From Siphonodentalium dalli (Eukaryota > Mollusca > Scaphopoda > Gadilida > Siphonodentaliidae): 64,000 nt of DNA. Positions 26,201 through 41,200 of this stretch are shown piece after piece. The notes under the pieces were generated by a model that was not told the origin of the DNA, did not search any database, and saw only the letters and a list, made by a program, of their open reading frames with translations. Location of the stretch: contig CP136069.1 of assembly GCA_032622095.1 (NCBI GenBank), forward strand, positions 40,090,194 through 40,154,193. The letters run 5' to 3'. A program made the position numbers and the translations under genes. Numbering within the stretch: position 1 is the stretch's first letter; the number at the start of each line of letters is the position of its first letter.

Positions 26201-29200
26201 GCTGTGTTGGTATAATAAATGGTTTCTCATACAGGAGCGCAAACATTCTTTACATGCACGTACAGTATGGGAGAAAGGAAAGGGTCGGGTTACTATGAAT
26301 CTGGCATGGATTTGATTTTGGGCAGAGGAAAATGTGATGCGCAAAAATTGGCAATGACTCTCTAGGTTTCTACTTCATAAAATAGGAACAGATTTGAATA
26401 ACCAATTTTCTACTCTAAAAGTAGCTATAATCGCTTATTGAATGTTTCAGAGATCGTGGGTACTATAATCAATGTTTCAGACATCCTGTGTACGCTAGTC
26501 AACATTTCCGATATCCTGGGCACCCTAGGCAACTTTTCAAGATCATGGGTACTTTAATTAATGTTTCAGAGAGTCTGAGTACTCTAATCAACGGAAATAT
26601 GCCAAGTTGACCAATTCAGCCATAAAAATGAGGTGTGGTGTTGGGTAATAAGTTGAGGGTCAATTCAATGGAAAAAACTGGAATATTTTTTGCACTTTAT
26701 ATTGATATAATCTTCTGCAGCCATTATGCAATGTGAATAAGGTAGGTAAGGTATAGATATTGTCAGTCTTTTAAACATTGGATTGTGAGACACCAGTTTG
26801 ATTTTCGTTGGTCATAAGGTTATATGTAAATGTGGTCAGCATGTTATCTAGATTTAATTTACTTTCATTGTTTGTTAAACCTACTTCCTTTTTCGTCTTA
26901 TCTAGAGCTGAAACGGTTGACCCATTCTTCTAACCGGTTAACAATCGGGGTTAACCGGATTTCAACCGGTTAACCGCTAAATATCTAGCGGACTTCTCTC
27001 ACACTAATTATGTCGACATTATGCCATGCTCCAGGGACAAACCTAGGTGAGAAGTAGTAGCTGAAATAAAGACCTTATTCACGGCATTTAACGATATTCA
27101 AAAACACGCATTCCTTGTTCTTTTGCTGGCTCTCGTGATGGGGAATGAGCAAGTGAAATTTGTGAATGGCAGGAGAGATCGCTTATTTGCCGTGATCAGC
27201 ATATGTTTGGGCATTTGTAAAACGAGTAAAATAGTATGGGTATTGGTAAAACGAGTAACAAAACTATATATTAAAGATCTGTAATATATCATTATCATCA
27301 TTGGTATATCCTCCAATGCATTATATATAAAGACAAGAAAGTAATAACTAGAGAACAAAAAGGAAGGTCAGTTAGCCTGAGTTAGGTCAGACTCGCAGTC
27401 CTATTCAGTATTCGAGCTATTCGTCGGTATCATGATAGCGGACACAAGTGTTGGGAGGTTATATAATTTACGTTTCGGTTTCGGTTTCGGTTTTAGTATG
27501 CAATCACTTAACATATAGCAATTACTGCCAAATTGAGTGTTAATTAGTCCCACAGGCACAACCAGTTACAGAGTAGCATGGAGCATCAATTTCCTTGATA
27601 AAAGGGAAGATTATTGAAGAAGTTTTGGGTTGCGTCAACTACGATGTCTGTTTGAGTCACTCAATTGAATTGATCATATTAAATCACAACACGGAGGAAG
27701 AACGGGAAGAGTGAAGACATTGTGCAGCTGATCTCAATCTTCAAACTTTGTCGACTTACATAGTTTTTATAAACCCCACTGTAAAACAGTTTTATATATA
27801 GTATGTCGTGGTGTGGTTCCAATTTGAATCCATGTTGCTTCGTGCAGTATTAACTATTAAGTTACGAAAGCACGCATTACCACACAACGTCACTTTTACG
27901 TTGTCACTTCCTTGTGTGATTCAGAATTGATACACAGTGACTGCACACGTGCTTTTGTCGGAAGAAAACTTCAAAGGGTCGGAATTGATTGAAGGTCGCC
28001 GACACTTCCAGGCAGTTCGAGAATTGCTACTAAGTATCTGATACTACCGCGTGTACCAATTAATGCTTGCATTGCACTCTACTATCGGTGACACGGGATT
28101 TAGTATTAGTTTTGCATCATTTAACCTAATATTTTGAGGATTATTCACGTTCACATTCAACTGACAACGGGATGCGGTTACGTCCGGTTCATTTTTTTCT
28201 AACCGGTTACGTCGCTAACCGGATGCTAACCGGTTAACCGTCTAACCGTTTCAGCTCTAGTCTTATCGTGAAGTGGCGAGAAAGGAAAAATATTATCTGC
28301 GCTCATTAATCTGATTTAACCCTTTACCCAACAGAATGGCCCTGTGCCAATGCATTCTCTTATATATGCGAGTCGACCATAGGTCGCCTCGCATATATAA
28401 GAGAATGCATTGGCTTAACACATTAAAAATTATAAAATTGTTAAAGAATGTAAGAAAAAATGGTAAAAAGTGTTTAAAAAAGTTTTTTTTTAGGCCAATG
28501 CATTCTCTTATATAAGCGAGGCGACCTATGGTCGACTTGCATATATAAGAGAATGCATTGGCACAGGGCTAACTGTAACTATCACAATGTGGTCAAGGAG
28601 CCGGTTCCAATGATATCCATATTTGTATGGTTCTATTGAGACAGACCGAAGATATTTTAGGCTGTTGAAGCTTTATTTGGCCGGTTTTGGCCGTTTTGTT
28701 GGGTAAAGGGTTAATGTAGTTAAATTAAACAAATGTCAAAATGGAAACAAGATCCAATAAATGATCATGATAGAGATCTATCAAAAGACTGAACAAGGTG
28801 GCTTCGATATCTGTTGATCCGAAGGGTATCGGGGTTAACCCAAAAAAACGACCAAAACCGGCCAAAACCGGCCAAATAAAGCTTCAACAGCCTAAAATAT
28901 CTTCGGTCTGTCTCAATAGAACCATACAAATATGGATATCATTGGAACCGGCTCCTTGACCAAATTGTAATAGTTACAGTTATGCCCTGTGCCAATGCAT
29001 TCTCTTATATATGCGAGTCGACCATAGGTCGCCTCGCATATATAAGAGAATGCATTGGCCTAAAAAAAAAAAAAAAAAAATTTAACATTTTTTCTTACAT
29101 TCTTTAACAATTTTATAATTTTTAATGTGTTAAACCAATGCATTCTCTTATATATGCGAGGCGACCTATGGTCGACTCGCATATATAAGAGAATGCATTG

Positions 29201-32200
29201 GCACAGGGCCGTTGTTGGGTAAAGGGTTAAGCCAAGGCATAGTATCATCATACACATGTCAATCCGAAGAGGAAATGTAAGCGGCCTGCTGTGATGCAAG
29301 ATACCGCTGTATCTAGACAAGCTTTTTACTCTTACCTCAAATTGTCAGCACTTTAAACTAAACAGTTTCCTTGTTGATGCCGTTTTTTGCAACAGTAACA
29401 TCAACAGACTGATGAATATGTTGAAAATGAACCTGCTTATGGGCAGGCGGTGATGTTGAGAATGTGGGATTCGGACCAACTGCTAGTGTTACATCCATTG
29501 ACCGACTTCTGAAATCAGTAAAACTGATCAGCAAGGTCCGAACATTGATGATCGTCTAATGCAAATTGTCACTGACCTTTTAACAAATGGCGTGTTAAAG
29601 ATGGTTGTGTTAAAGATGGTCTATCTCTTCCCATAATGTTAGACCATCTTTAAAAGATGCAAAGGAAGACAGTATGAGCAGAATTCATTGTCCTGCAAAC
29701 TGTCAAAACTGGTTGTTGTGTGTGTGAACCAGTAAATCTTCAGCGTGGTTTCACCGGACACTTTCACCAGAGAGATATTATGCTCCATTGTGTGCAGAAG
29801 TCTCTGTAGTGGATAATGCACGAGGCTGAATTTGCTCGTTGGGAGAGACGCGCTGTTGAGGCCCGTTGTGGCAGTGGAGTTCCAGCGAGCCAATTTAGCC
29901 GAGTGTTTTATCTAGCTTAAATCATTTACACCACAAAGGCAATTCCTTGGTGATCAATAATCGATAACATAAGCCTGTGAGTACTGTCTATATGAGTTGT
30001 TTGAGTCACACAAGCTGATTTAGATACCTGTTAATACTGCTCACTGTCGTCAGTGTCCATTGAGTTTCTATCACTGTTAACCAGCTCACATCAAATAGGA
30101 AACAATCCAATAAAATTGCACAGAACCCTACAAGAATCAGTTGCAAGTTTCTGTAAATTGGAATTTTATCCAGAAAAAATAAATGAGATTGAAACTATTA
30201 GTCTATTAGCGACAGTTCTTAAAGCAAGATATGGACTAATATTTTGACCAGGTTTTGACATTTGTTCGGCTGGATCATCAACAATAAAATGCGGCGACCT
30301 AAATTCTACTTGAATCCACTCAAGTGACTTAATTGAGTCTCAACAATTGGATATTTGTATTATCCAACAGTTGGATATCCAATTGTCAGTAATTTGTCAC
30401 TCACTGATTTCCAATGCTCTGTTAACAATATCATAACATGTGTCTATCCATCAGGATAAATACCTGCTACAGACAATGGATGACATCACGTAAATGGTTG
30501 AAACTAAAAGGGTTGACATTTTTTGTGATAATTCTTAATCACTATGTAAAGAGCATTAAGAAAGGAGAAGCAGTCCCAACTCCAGAAGAGACTATGGAAA
30601 AATAGCCAGATGCTGTTGGTTGGATAGCCGACTCCGGATATGAAATATACCTTCGTAGACATTTCTCCTTTAACCCTTTACCCAACAAACCGGCCAAAAC
30701 CGGCCAAATAAAGCTTCAACAGCCTAAAATATCTTCGGTCTGTCTCAATATAACCATACAAATATGGATATCATTGGAACCGGCTCCTTGACCACATTGT
30801 GATAGTTACAGTTATGCCCTGTGCCAATGCATTCTCTTATATATGCGAGTCGACCATAGGTCGCCTCGCATATATAAGAGAATGCATTGGCCTAAAAAAA
30901 ATCTTTTTTTAACACTTTTTACCATTTTTTCTTACATTCTTTAACAATTTTATAATTCTTAATGTGTTAAGCCAATGCAATCTCTTATATATGCGAGGCG
31001 ACCTATGGTCGACTCGCATATATAAGAGAATGCATTGGCACAGGGCCCTTCTGTTGGGTAAAGGGTTAAACCAGAGTTGAGAACCGATTACAAATCACTC
31101 TGCAGTGATTTTGCGCAAGTCGCCAACTTTATCTTCAGCGAAAACTTGGTTTTTAAAACAAGTGAAAAATTTGGCTGAAACTGGCAGAAAGGTCGGGAAA
31201 GCTGTTGTATCTGAACAGGTCTAACCCTATGATAACACTACTGGCAATCGATACCCAGCCGCAAGAAGGAGCAGAGGATCTGGCTCTTTTTTAGCGGCAA
31301 AGTCCTATCAATCAACGGCTAACCGGTATGCAAAATCTGGTTGGAGAAGCAGGAAGCCATCATCATCGTTGAACAGGCCACCAACAACAAAATGCTAAAT
31401 AATGTAAGTAAAACTATTCTCCGCTCTCACTGCAGGCAGTGAATATTAAATATAATACAAGGTGTCTTCGCTAGCATTTAGGACACAATGTCTTTGATAT
31501 GTTATCCATGTTACTGCTATTAAAATTGTCCAACTACAAGCCTTGAAATAGTGTGTCTGTCATTTGCAGAATGAGGTCCCCAGAGGGTGAATTTAGTGAA
31601 GCTACCCCGCATAGCGGGCTAGCATCACCAAATTCACCCTCTGGGGACCTCATTCTGCTTACACCTCAGCAGAATGAGGTTCCCAGAGGGTGAATTTGGT
31701 GATGCTAGCCCGCTATGCGGGGTAGCATAACTAAATTCACCCTCTGGGGACCTCATTCTGCAAATGACAGACACACTATTTCAAGGCTTGATTAAACTTG
31801 TCCAACTACATGAATATTATAAACCTTAGGGTTCGTATTCACCAACCGGGTTTATTTTATAAACTGGGTAGATTATTTTGTAATGGCTGAACACACAATG
31901 TACCTTCGCAAATATTTATGTCAACCTATCATCGATATGATTAACCCAATCTATCAGATTTTGTTTGCTAATTCACTAACAATCAGTGGAAAAATCTGCA
32001 AATGGCGGTAGAGACCCAGTGTGAATATTTCTGTGGAATGAGTGTTGAAGGTATAATTGGGTTATTGGTCAGCTGGTTCATACTCCCTGTCTCTTTATTT
32101 TCAAGAATGTGGACGTTAGTAAAAAAAAACGCTATTAATAATTGAAATGAACCAAACATGTATAATGTAGGGCCCTGCGAAGCTTCGAGTAGGCTATTTA

Positions 32201-35200
32201 ATTTGATTTGTTACTGCCACGAAGCTTTGATTCGATTCTATACAGAAGTTGAGATCTGAAATATTTTGAGGGGAAATACTGGATTAAAAGTTGCGAGTTA
32301 TAGACAGAAATCTTCGGTACACTTTTAATCTGCTGCAAAACATATGTCCAATCATAATACATTGAACTTCTCGACCTATGAACTTTGTCGATCTTTGCTG
32401 AATGCGACACATCATTGTCTGATGACATACTTAATAATAATAATAATCAATGCATTTATTTAGTGCATTCCACAGTAATTTAGTTTCAATGCACTTTACA
32501 TGATTATTACCCCGGTTATAGGGCATTTAGCTTAGGAGGAAGCAATCCGAGCAGCTAATGAGCACATCAGGATTAGTATACTGACAATATCCATCGACTC
32601 CCGACCGGCTACGTGGTTATTGGGCTAGTCCCCCACGACAATAGTATTATGAGATTGCTTGTCGAAGGTAACCAATGCAGTGTTTGACATGTTCAATTGG
32701 CAGAGAGCGGGATTCAAACACATGATGTTTTCAAATCATGACATTACAAGTCGAGCATGCTAACAACTGGACCACTGCGCTTATTAACTTATTTCCATGC
32801 CAAGTCCACCAGTCTCAATACACGAAAGGGAGTCACACATTACGTAATTTACTGCTTTGTGTTACTTCGTAATTTAATTAATCAAAAGTTTCCATAAATC
32901 AGTAACATTCCTCTAGACTAGACTAATGTCACTGGGCCTGAAAGTTCATTGTGTTGTATAATTAACTGATGTCATTGCTGACATCTCATATATATTTTGA
33001 AGACCTCTGTCTGTCTGTCTGTCATTTATACAAATCTACGATTCTCGACCGATCAGGACGAAACTTGGTACGTGTGTGTAGTTTGATCAGGAGGTCGTCG
33101 TTGTCGTATTGGCGACCCCATGCGATGCCCGTGCAGCGCATGCGTAGACGAGATCTCGGAAACGGGTGGAGCTATCGACTTGAAATTTGGTATGTGAATG
33201 TATCTTGCCCCGGATACGAATTTTATCGGGTCGCCGAGCCCGTGCGACGCCAGCTTCGCGCATGCGCAGATGAGATCTCGGAAACGGGTGGAGCTATCGA
33301 CTTGAAATTTGGTATGTGAATGTATCTTGCCCCGGATACGAATTTTATCGGGTCGCCGAGCCCGTGCGACGAGAGCTTTGCGCATGCGCAGACGAGATCT
33401 TGGAAACGGGTAGAGCTATCAACTTGAAATTTGGTTTTTGAATAGCCCGGACAACGTCTGGCTCATCGGCTATCTCATATATAATTTGAAGACCTCTGTT
33501 TGTCTGTCTGTCTGTATGTCTGTATGTCATTGATACAAATCTACGATTCTCGACCGATCGGGACGAAACTTGGTGGAGCTATCGACTTGAAATTTGGTAT
33601 GTGAATGTATCGCCGAGCCCGTGCGACGCAAGCTTCGCGCATGCGCAGACCAGATCTCGGAAACGGGTGGAGCTATCGACTTGAAATTTGGTATGTGAAT
33701 GTATCTTGCCCCGGATACGAATTTTATCGGGTCGCCGAGCCCGTGCGACGCCAGCTTCGCGCATGCGCAGACGAGATCTCGGAAACGGGTGGAGCTATCG
33801 ACTTGAAATTTGGTATGTGAATGTATCTTGCCCCGGATACAAATTTTATCGGGTCGCCGAGCCCGTGCGACGCCAGCTTCGCGCATGCGCAGACCAGATC
33901 TCGGAAACGGGTGGAGATATCGACTTGAAATTTGGTTTTTGAATAGCCCGGACAACGTCGGGCTCATCGGCTAGTCTATTATATATTTTGGAAGATCTGT
34001 GTGTCTGTCTGTCTGTAATCGATGGACTCGAAAACGGCCGATTTCGATGAAACTTGGTATGTGGGGGTATTTTCGGCCGGGGAGTGACATGGGCCTATTA
34101 ATTTGCCCGTGCGATGTGAATTTGACCTTAAAATCGGGTAATTTCAAGGTCAAACACCCGAATATCACGGGATTTCGATGAAACTTGGTATGTGAGGGTA
34201 TTTTCGGCCGGGGAGTCTCATAAGCATATTCATTTGCCTGTGTGATGTGACCTTGACCTTGATATCGGGTCAATTCAAGGTCAAATCGCCAATTTTGATG
34301 GGATTTCAACGAAATTTTATACATAGGGTTACTTTTGTCCACTGAGTGTTTTGGACGGGTCAAATCGTGACCCTGACCTTGACCTTCAAAATGATCAATT
34401 CAAGGTCAAATCGGGTAAAACCGGATGGATTTCGACGGGTACTTTTGTCCGGGCAGTGTTTTGGACTGGTAAAATCGTGACCCCACTCGACCTTGACCTT
34501 CAAAATGGACAATTCAAGGTCAAAGCCCGGACGAAGTCGGGTCACCTTCTAGTACCATATATTTCTCATAGTTGCACTACTCCCCTTGACTGAAGATTGA
34601 AAATTTTCGAATATTCGATTTGAAAGGAGATTCACAGGGCCCTAGTATAATGCTATACATGCAAAGGTGATCAACTATGGTAGCTGTCAATCCCCTAGAT
34701 TGAATAGTCTGATACCGCGATGATGTCAATCCATTTGATGACCAGGTAGCATCGTCTTGAGCCTCGCCCGGTATAAACTGCCCGGACAATATATACAGTA
34801 ATGCCCTAAGTAATCGACTCCTTAACCACAGCATAATTATGGGTAACTTTTCAGGATTTAGTTGGAATGGCAACAAGCCATATTTCCGACTAAATCCTGA
34901 AAAAGTTACCCTTAATTATGCTGTGGTTAAGGAGTCGATTACTTAGAGCGTTACTGTATATACCCAATTGATGAATACGAGCAACCTTTAACCATGCTGA
35001 AACATTTGGGGTTTATTCTTGATACAACTGATATGACTATCAATTTCAAGATAAATTTGATTCTGTGTCCACTTGGTCATGAGATATGCCTATCATGGGA
35101 AAACTTATGTTATATGCCTTTCATCCTTTCAGCATTGATTCTGCAACAAGTTCTGAAGAAACGGCTCTAGGATAGGGCAACAGCTATTTTAGTTATGCCA

Positions 35201-38200
35201 GTCTGGAGGACTCCATGGTTTCCTTCAACATCAATGCTGATCGATCATCCATAACTAATTCAGGACCAGCTGCTCATGCAACTTCGACCATGGAATGAAA
35301 ATCCTAGAACACTTAGAAAAATGTTTCACTGCAACTTTTAGGCACTAACAAGAACTTGATATTTTCACAGCAATCTATGTTTGTTAATTTTCCGATTTTT
35401 TTTTTTCTTTTCCGTCAAGCTCTTTTGGTGATGCTTTTCAGTCATTATTTGAATGACTGATCTTTTGGAGGAGATATATGCAGAGGTCCCTCTCAGCTGA
35501 TGTCATCAGCAATGCCCATGTTTTAATTTGCGCTGTAGGGGTATGCCGGCGTTGCAACATACTCTGGTTGTTTTTTGTTATGACTTTATTCTGTTGCTTG
35601 ACTTGAAATTGTTGGGTTTAAGAATTCCCAGTGAAGTGTTGTTTGATTTTATAATGGATAATTATTTATCAATGATTGATTTTATTGATGAAATATGGTT
35701 TATAAATCACAGAATATCACAATGAAACGAATCGCGCGCATCAGCGGTATTTGTTTTTCGTCAGATAAATCAATGTCAATCAATTATTGATTTAAGTTTT
35801 ATGAAAATAACATCTGGTGTATCAGTGAAAAATCCAGGGATTTTTTGGGGACACCTGTTTTTGGGCAATGATATTCCGAAGGCATATCCTGAAGGCCTGA
35901 GCAGATGAAGGTTTGGGAGGAGGTGTCCCCCTGCTGATGGTGGGGGTACATTCTTCCACTCTGGAAATATTTTGAGAGCTAATCTAGGGTTCTTTGAGTC
36001 AGTATTTTGAATTTTACTGAGATGTCAATTTGATCAAGTTTCTCAACCATAACTTTGGAAATTTTGTATATACTTAGTATGTATGGATTGGAAATGCTTA
36101 TAATTTATTGTCAGATATCTTTTGGTTCAATGGATTATGCTTATCCTGCTTGAAATGAGACTTACCATTATCACTCTAATTCATATAATAGGCTATTTTC
36201 TAAAATTCAAGAGAGAGACACATACATGTACATAATATGCTAGTACAGAAACAATGTCTATTAAGTTAGTAATTACTATTAGTACTAATCTCTATGTTAA
36301 TTTTTCATTTGGTGTTATGAGATCCCACCTGATAACCAGGTTTATTTGATCAAATTGTCACTGTTCCTGTACTGTTTTTGATTGAAATCTAACAGATGAA
36401 ATCTAGATAAAGCCAAACGAATGCCAGCTAACTGGGACCTTGGCTAACTGGGACCTTGACCAACTGGGACCTTGGCTAACTGGGACCTTTGGCTAACTGG
36501 GACCTTGGCTATATATATTATATATATACTAGTAGAATTTTATTTTTATTGTTTGCTCTGTTTATGTTATTGCTTCAAAATGTTTTCGATTTGTTTCAAC
36601 CTGACTTAGTAAAAAATTTGTTTTACAAAATTATTTTGTCAATCTTACCTCTATAAATCTGAAGGTCCAGCTATTTTTTTATTTGTTTATCCACTTATGA
36701 AATAGGACTCAGCCTGTGGTGACTGGTGAGCTTTGAATCTCGGGCGGGTCTATTTCACGAATAACAACGAACACTGCTTGTCATTAAAGATACATTTATA
36801 TGTAGACTAATTCATTGTAATATGGTCATATTTCATGTATGAAGAATAAACCGAGCCCTGAAATATAAAATTGAACAGGCATTAAGTGATATGAATGAAT
36901 CTAAAAGAACACACAAGCTTTGCTTAGAGACTAAATTATAAAATGAGATTACATGACACTTTGGATTTAAATAAGAGCTAATATGGATTTAGATGATTGA
37001 CGTGAATAGTAACTTTTAAAAGCTTGATTAAAGAAATGCAGAAATGCATCACATGGGAAATATATTAAAGATATCACAAGAATTTACTACTTCCAATATT
37101 ATTTAAATGGAATACTGTAAATGGGGCATTATATGATTGGGTGAATAATAAAAGCAATAGTTACCTTATTTTGTGTGATAAAGGCCTGTTTTTGTGTATA
37201 AATAAATCCCAATATAACATGTGTATTCAAACTGGACAGATCGTCGACTGCCTTTGTTAACCGCTGGTGGCAATCTGAAAAGGCTAGATGAATAGCGTTT
37301 ACAAGCGCGGGAAACCAAAGGCGCGAAAGTTCACGCACGGGTGATTACTGCTATGAGTGTTTATGTCCGTATTATACAAGAAAGCCAAACTGCGCATGTG
37401 CGTGCTGTGTTAAGTGTAATTGTTACTAGAAAACATTTGTGATTTAACCCCAGAAATACCATTGTATAATAAAAAATAATTTCGTTATAATTCTGTTAAT
37501 TGAGCAAGTGAACTATAAAACAATAAAAGTAGTCCTATTACACTTATATATTTATATGTATATATTTATTGTTTGATGATAAATAATGTTAATAAAGTGA
37601 TGATATTCTTGACATTCACAGTTAACAGCTCACTTGTGTTGACTTTGCTTCATTTTGATCTCAAGAAAGGCCAAGCTTGATTACAAGAAGGTAATAAAGC
37701 TATTGTCACTAATTTGAAAATTTTATGAAATACCAAAAACTAAGGCCAACAAAAATAATAAACACTGGAGCACATACTATAGCTAGTAGCCATTATATAC
37801 ATCCAAATAATTAGAGATATCTCCAAATATTTAGAGATATCTCCAAATCATTTAGAGATATCTCCAAATATTTAGAGATATCTTCAAATATTTAGAGATA
37901 TCTCCAAATATTTGAGTATATGTTAATTTGGCTGCCCATAATAGATTGTGCTATACCGAACTGCATCTCTTACCTGTTTTTAACTGTTAATATTTAAATA
38001 TTCATCTGTTTTAACTTTCATGACTTAATAAAATAAAATTTTATTTTAATGAAATGATTAATAATACATCTGAAGGTCCCAGTTGGCCAAGGTCCCAGTT
38101 AGCCAAAAGGTCCCAGTTAGCCAAGGTCCCAGTTAGCCAGACTTGAGGTCCCAGTTAGCCAAGGTCCCAGTTAGCCAAGGTCCCAGTTAGCTGGCTACCA

Positions 38201-41200
38201 GCCAAACATACTTTTACAGTATGATTCTAACTGTCTAACTTAAATATTTTTGTAAACTTAAATGTCTTATGTCAATATATATAAATATAGAAATAATTTG
38301 CATCTTGTTATGATATGAATTGGGACCTAAATTGAAAAAAAAATAATTTCGGGGCACCTGGAGTTTGGGAGCCCAAACCGGTAAACGGTATGAAAAACGG
38401 CCTGGATATGTCGCTGTGTATATATATTCTTCCTTAATGAAACTTATTCATTGTTTATTATTGGCTACATATATATTTAAAAGGATAATTCATTTGTACG
38501 GAACGTCTTCATTTTTCATCAGTTTCTGTAAACCACATCTGCCAGTGGGGAAAAGTAGTGTATCTAGATGACTGTGATCTGTTATGAGATATGCGGGGAT
38601 TGATAAAGCCTTAATCGAGCCATGCATTATGAGGGCAACTTCAACTACAGCTGCCTTCAATAAGTCTTTGGATGTGAATTATTATGGACATTGCAGGTTT
38701 GGAGCCAGGAGTCAAATTTGCCAAATACTACAAAAAGCCTGTACATAATGGAGGTTTAAATGAGCTGGCCATATCCCTTTAATAGATGCTATATATTTAT
38801 TATTTTATTGTAAACATTAAGAAGTTTTGAAGTTGACAGGTAAGTATATACTGCATGATTAAATACGCTTTATTATGCAAATAGTATATTCATAAACTAA
38901 TTAAATTAAAAATGTTTTCATAACTTCACGGATAATACTTTAAAATACACCAATGTATTAGATTTTATAAAGATGTGCCTGTCTGTTTAAACATCTGTCT
39001 CTGTTGCATCATCAACGGATTTAATACAATTAGATTCGACGATTATATAATCTGCAGTTTGTTCCGGGCCTTAGTAACCTATTTTATTTGCCCTTAGTTT
39101 GTTCGGGTGTTAGTAACCTATTTTGTTTTCCCTTAGTGTGAAAAAAAGTCATTTTACGAAATGTTTCATTCATTTCTTCGATGATGTCCTTACATTTATG
39201 AGTCCAGTTTTCATGACAAAGGCAAACTGAAGTACAGAACAAAATGTAGTAGTCCTATTGGTTCTTGATTCTTATATAGAAACTTTACTTGTTCTAATGA
39301 TTTATAGAAGTTTTAAAATGTAAGCACTTTTTTTTGTGTGCATATTTTATAAATTTCATTGAATTAGTGATGAGAAAACGTGAATGATATTGACGACATT
39401 TAAGTCAATTGACATTGTCATTAGTTACCTTCTGATGATAAACTTAATGTTTTAAATGGCGCCGACTTTATGTAGGTAATAGAAGTAGGGATCGGTGGAT
39501 AAATTTCATTTCAATTTTAATTTATTCCACTCAATCAAACATAAATAAACTCCCGAATTCTATTAAAAAAAAATTAATTCAGAAAAATTATAAAATGAAT
39601 AGCTTTCGTGCAGCATATCACAATATCTATAATTAAGAAATGAATGTAGTGGGTGTGTGTGTTATTTGGGGGATACAGCGCTTTGGACATTGGGGTATAT
39701 TGTCACGGTGGGGAATCACGTGGTTTCTAGGTTGGTGAATACCATGCATTCAAACTGTGCAAACGCACAAAATCATAATATACGAGGAACTGACACAAAT
39801 CATAGCAGTTTGACTGTTAACCCTTTACCCAACAGAAGGGCCCTGTCGACCATAGGTCGCCTCGCATATATAAGAGAATGCATTGGCTTAACACATTAAA
39901 AATTATAAAATTGTTAAAGAATGTGAGAAAAAATGGTAAAAAGTGTTAAAAAAAGATTTTTTTTAGGCCAATGCATTCTCTTATATATGCGAGGCGACCT
40001 ATGGTCGACTCGCATATATAAGAGAATGCATTGGCACAGGGTATAACTGTAACTATCACAATGTGGTCAAGGAGCCGGTTCCAATGATATCCATATTTGT
40101 ATGGTTCTATTGAGACAGACCGAAGATATTTTAGGCTGTTGAAGCTTTATTTGGCCGGTTTTGGCCGGTTTGTTGGGTAAAGGGTTAAGAGCATATGCTG
40201 GTTTTGAAACAAGTTGATAACTTATTTGTTCGGAATTTCGTAGTGGTTTTCTATAACATTCTGACCAAATTACCAGTCGGAGGTGCGTGGAATACACCAG
40301 TCCATACATCTTGGAAAATCCTTCAACTGACAACTTTTTGGTCAGAATGTTAGAGCCAAAAAATGTGAATTTAGACATAAATAGTATAGCATCTGCTTGT
40401 AGCTGTCAAAACACTATGTAATATGTCATATCTTAGTTTATTACCCTTTTCCTCGCTTCTGGTCGCGTTTTAGATCGACTCGGCCATTTTGAATGCGTGA
40501 TACTCATCAACTCGAAATCACGTGATTCCCCACCGTGATTGTGTTAACTGCAAATATGTCCCCAACGACCACAGTGCTGTATCTCCCAATAACACACATA
40601 CCCACTACATTCATTTCTTATATTTATATAGCTTTTTGATGATTTATTCCCATAAAAAAAGCTGAGTGTATATGTATTCTTATTTATTTTCAGAAAATGG
40701 CCGATAATCTGAGACTAGCCAACTCAGCACATTAAGTCAGCCCAATATAAGTGTGATCGATATAAATCACTGTTTTCAAATGCAATTCTGCTGTCCGCTT
40801 TTAATCAGATTAGGTCAGCAATTTGTCACTTCCTATTCATGATACACTCAAGAGATCTCTGCATTATTGGGGTGTGAACCGGGTGACCTAATTGGCAGTT
40901 GACCAATTCGCCAAACAAGATTTTGTGTATCGCTGACAGGCATTCTCTTATATATGGGAGTCGACCATAGGTCGCCTCGCATATATAAGAGAATGCATTG
41001 GCCTAAAAAAAAAAAAAATTTTAACACTTTTTACCATTTTTTCTTACATTCTTTAACAATTTTATAATTTTTAATGTGTTAAGCCAATGCATTCTCTTAT
41101 ATATGCGAGGCGACCTATGGTCGACTTGCGTATATAAGAGAATGCATTGGCACAGGGCCGTTCTGTTGGGTAAAGGGTTAAGTGATTTTATGTACTTATT

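Noticed and set aside
29639-29893. 84-codon minus-strand frame
   Set aside because: Lies opposite the decayed DIRS-like region and shows no motif.
32705-32795. tRNA gene
   Set aside because: Box A- and B-like sequences are present but the arms do not form a good cloverleaf and a SINE body and tail follow.
33053-33967. Several 60-146 codon frames with repeated peptides on both strands
   Set aside because: By-products of the 122-bp tandem units; no motif and both strands are equally open.
36429-38190. Regularly spaced short repeats resembling a CRISPR array
   Set aside because: The 16-18-bp units are contiguous without unique spacers, lie in inverted orientation at two ends of a transposon, and the genome is eukaryotic.
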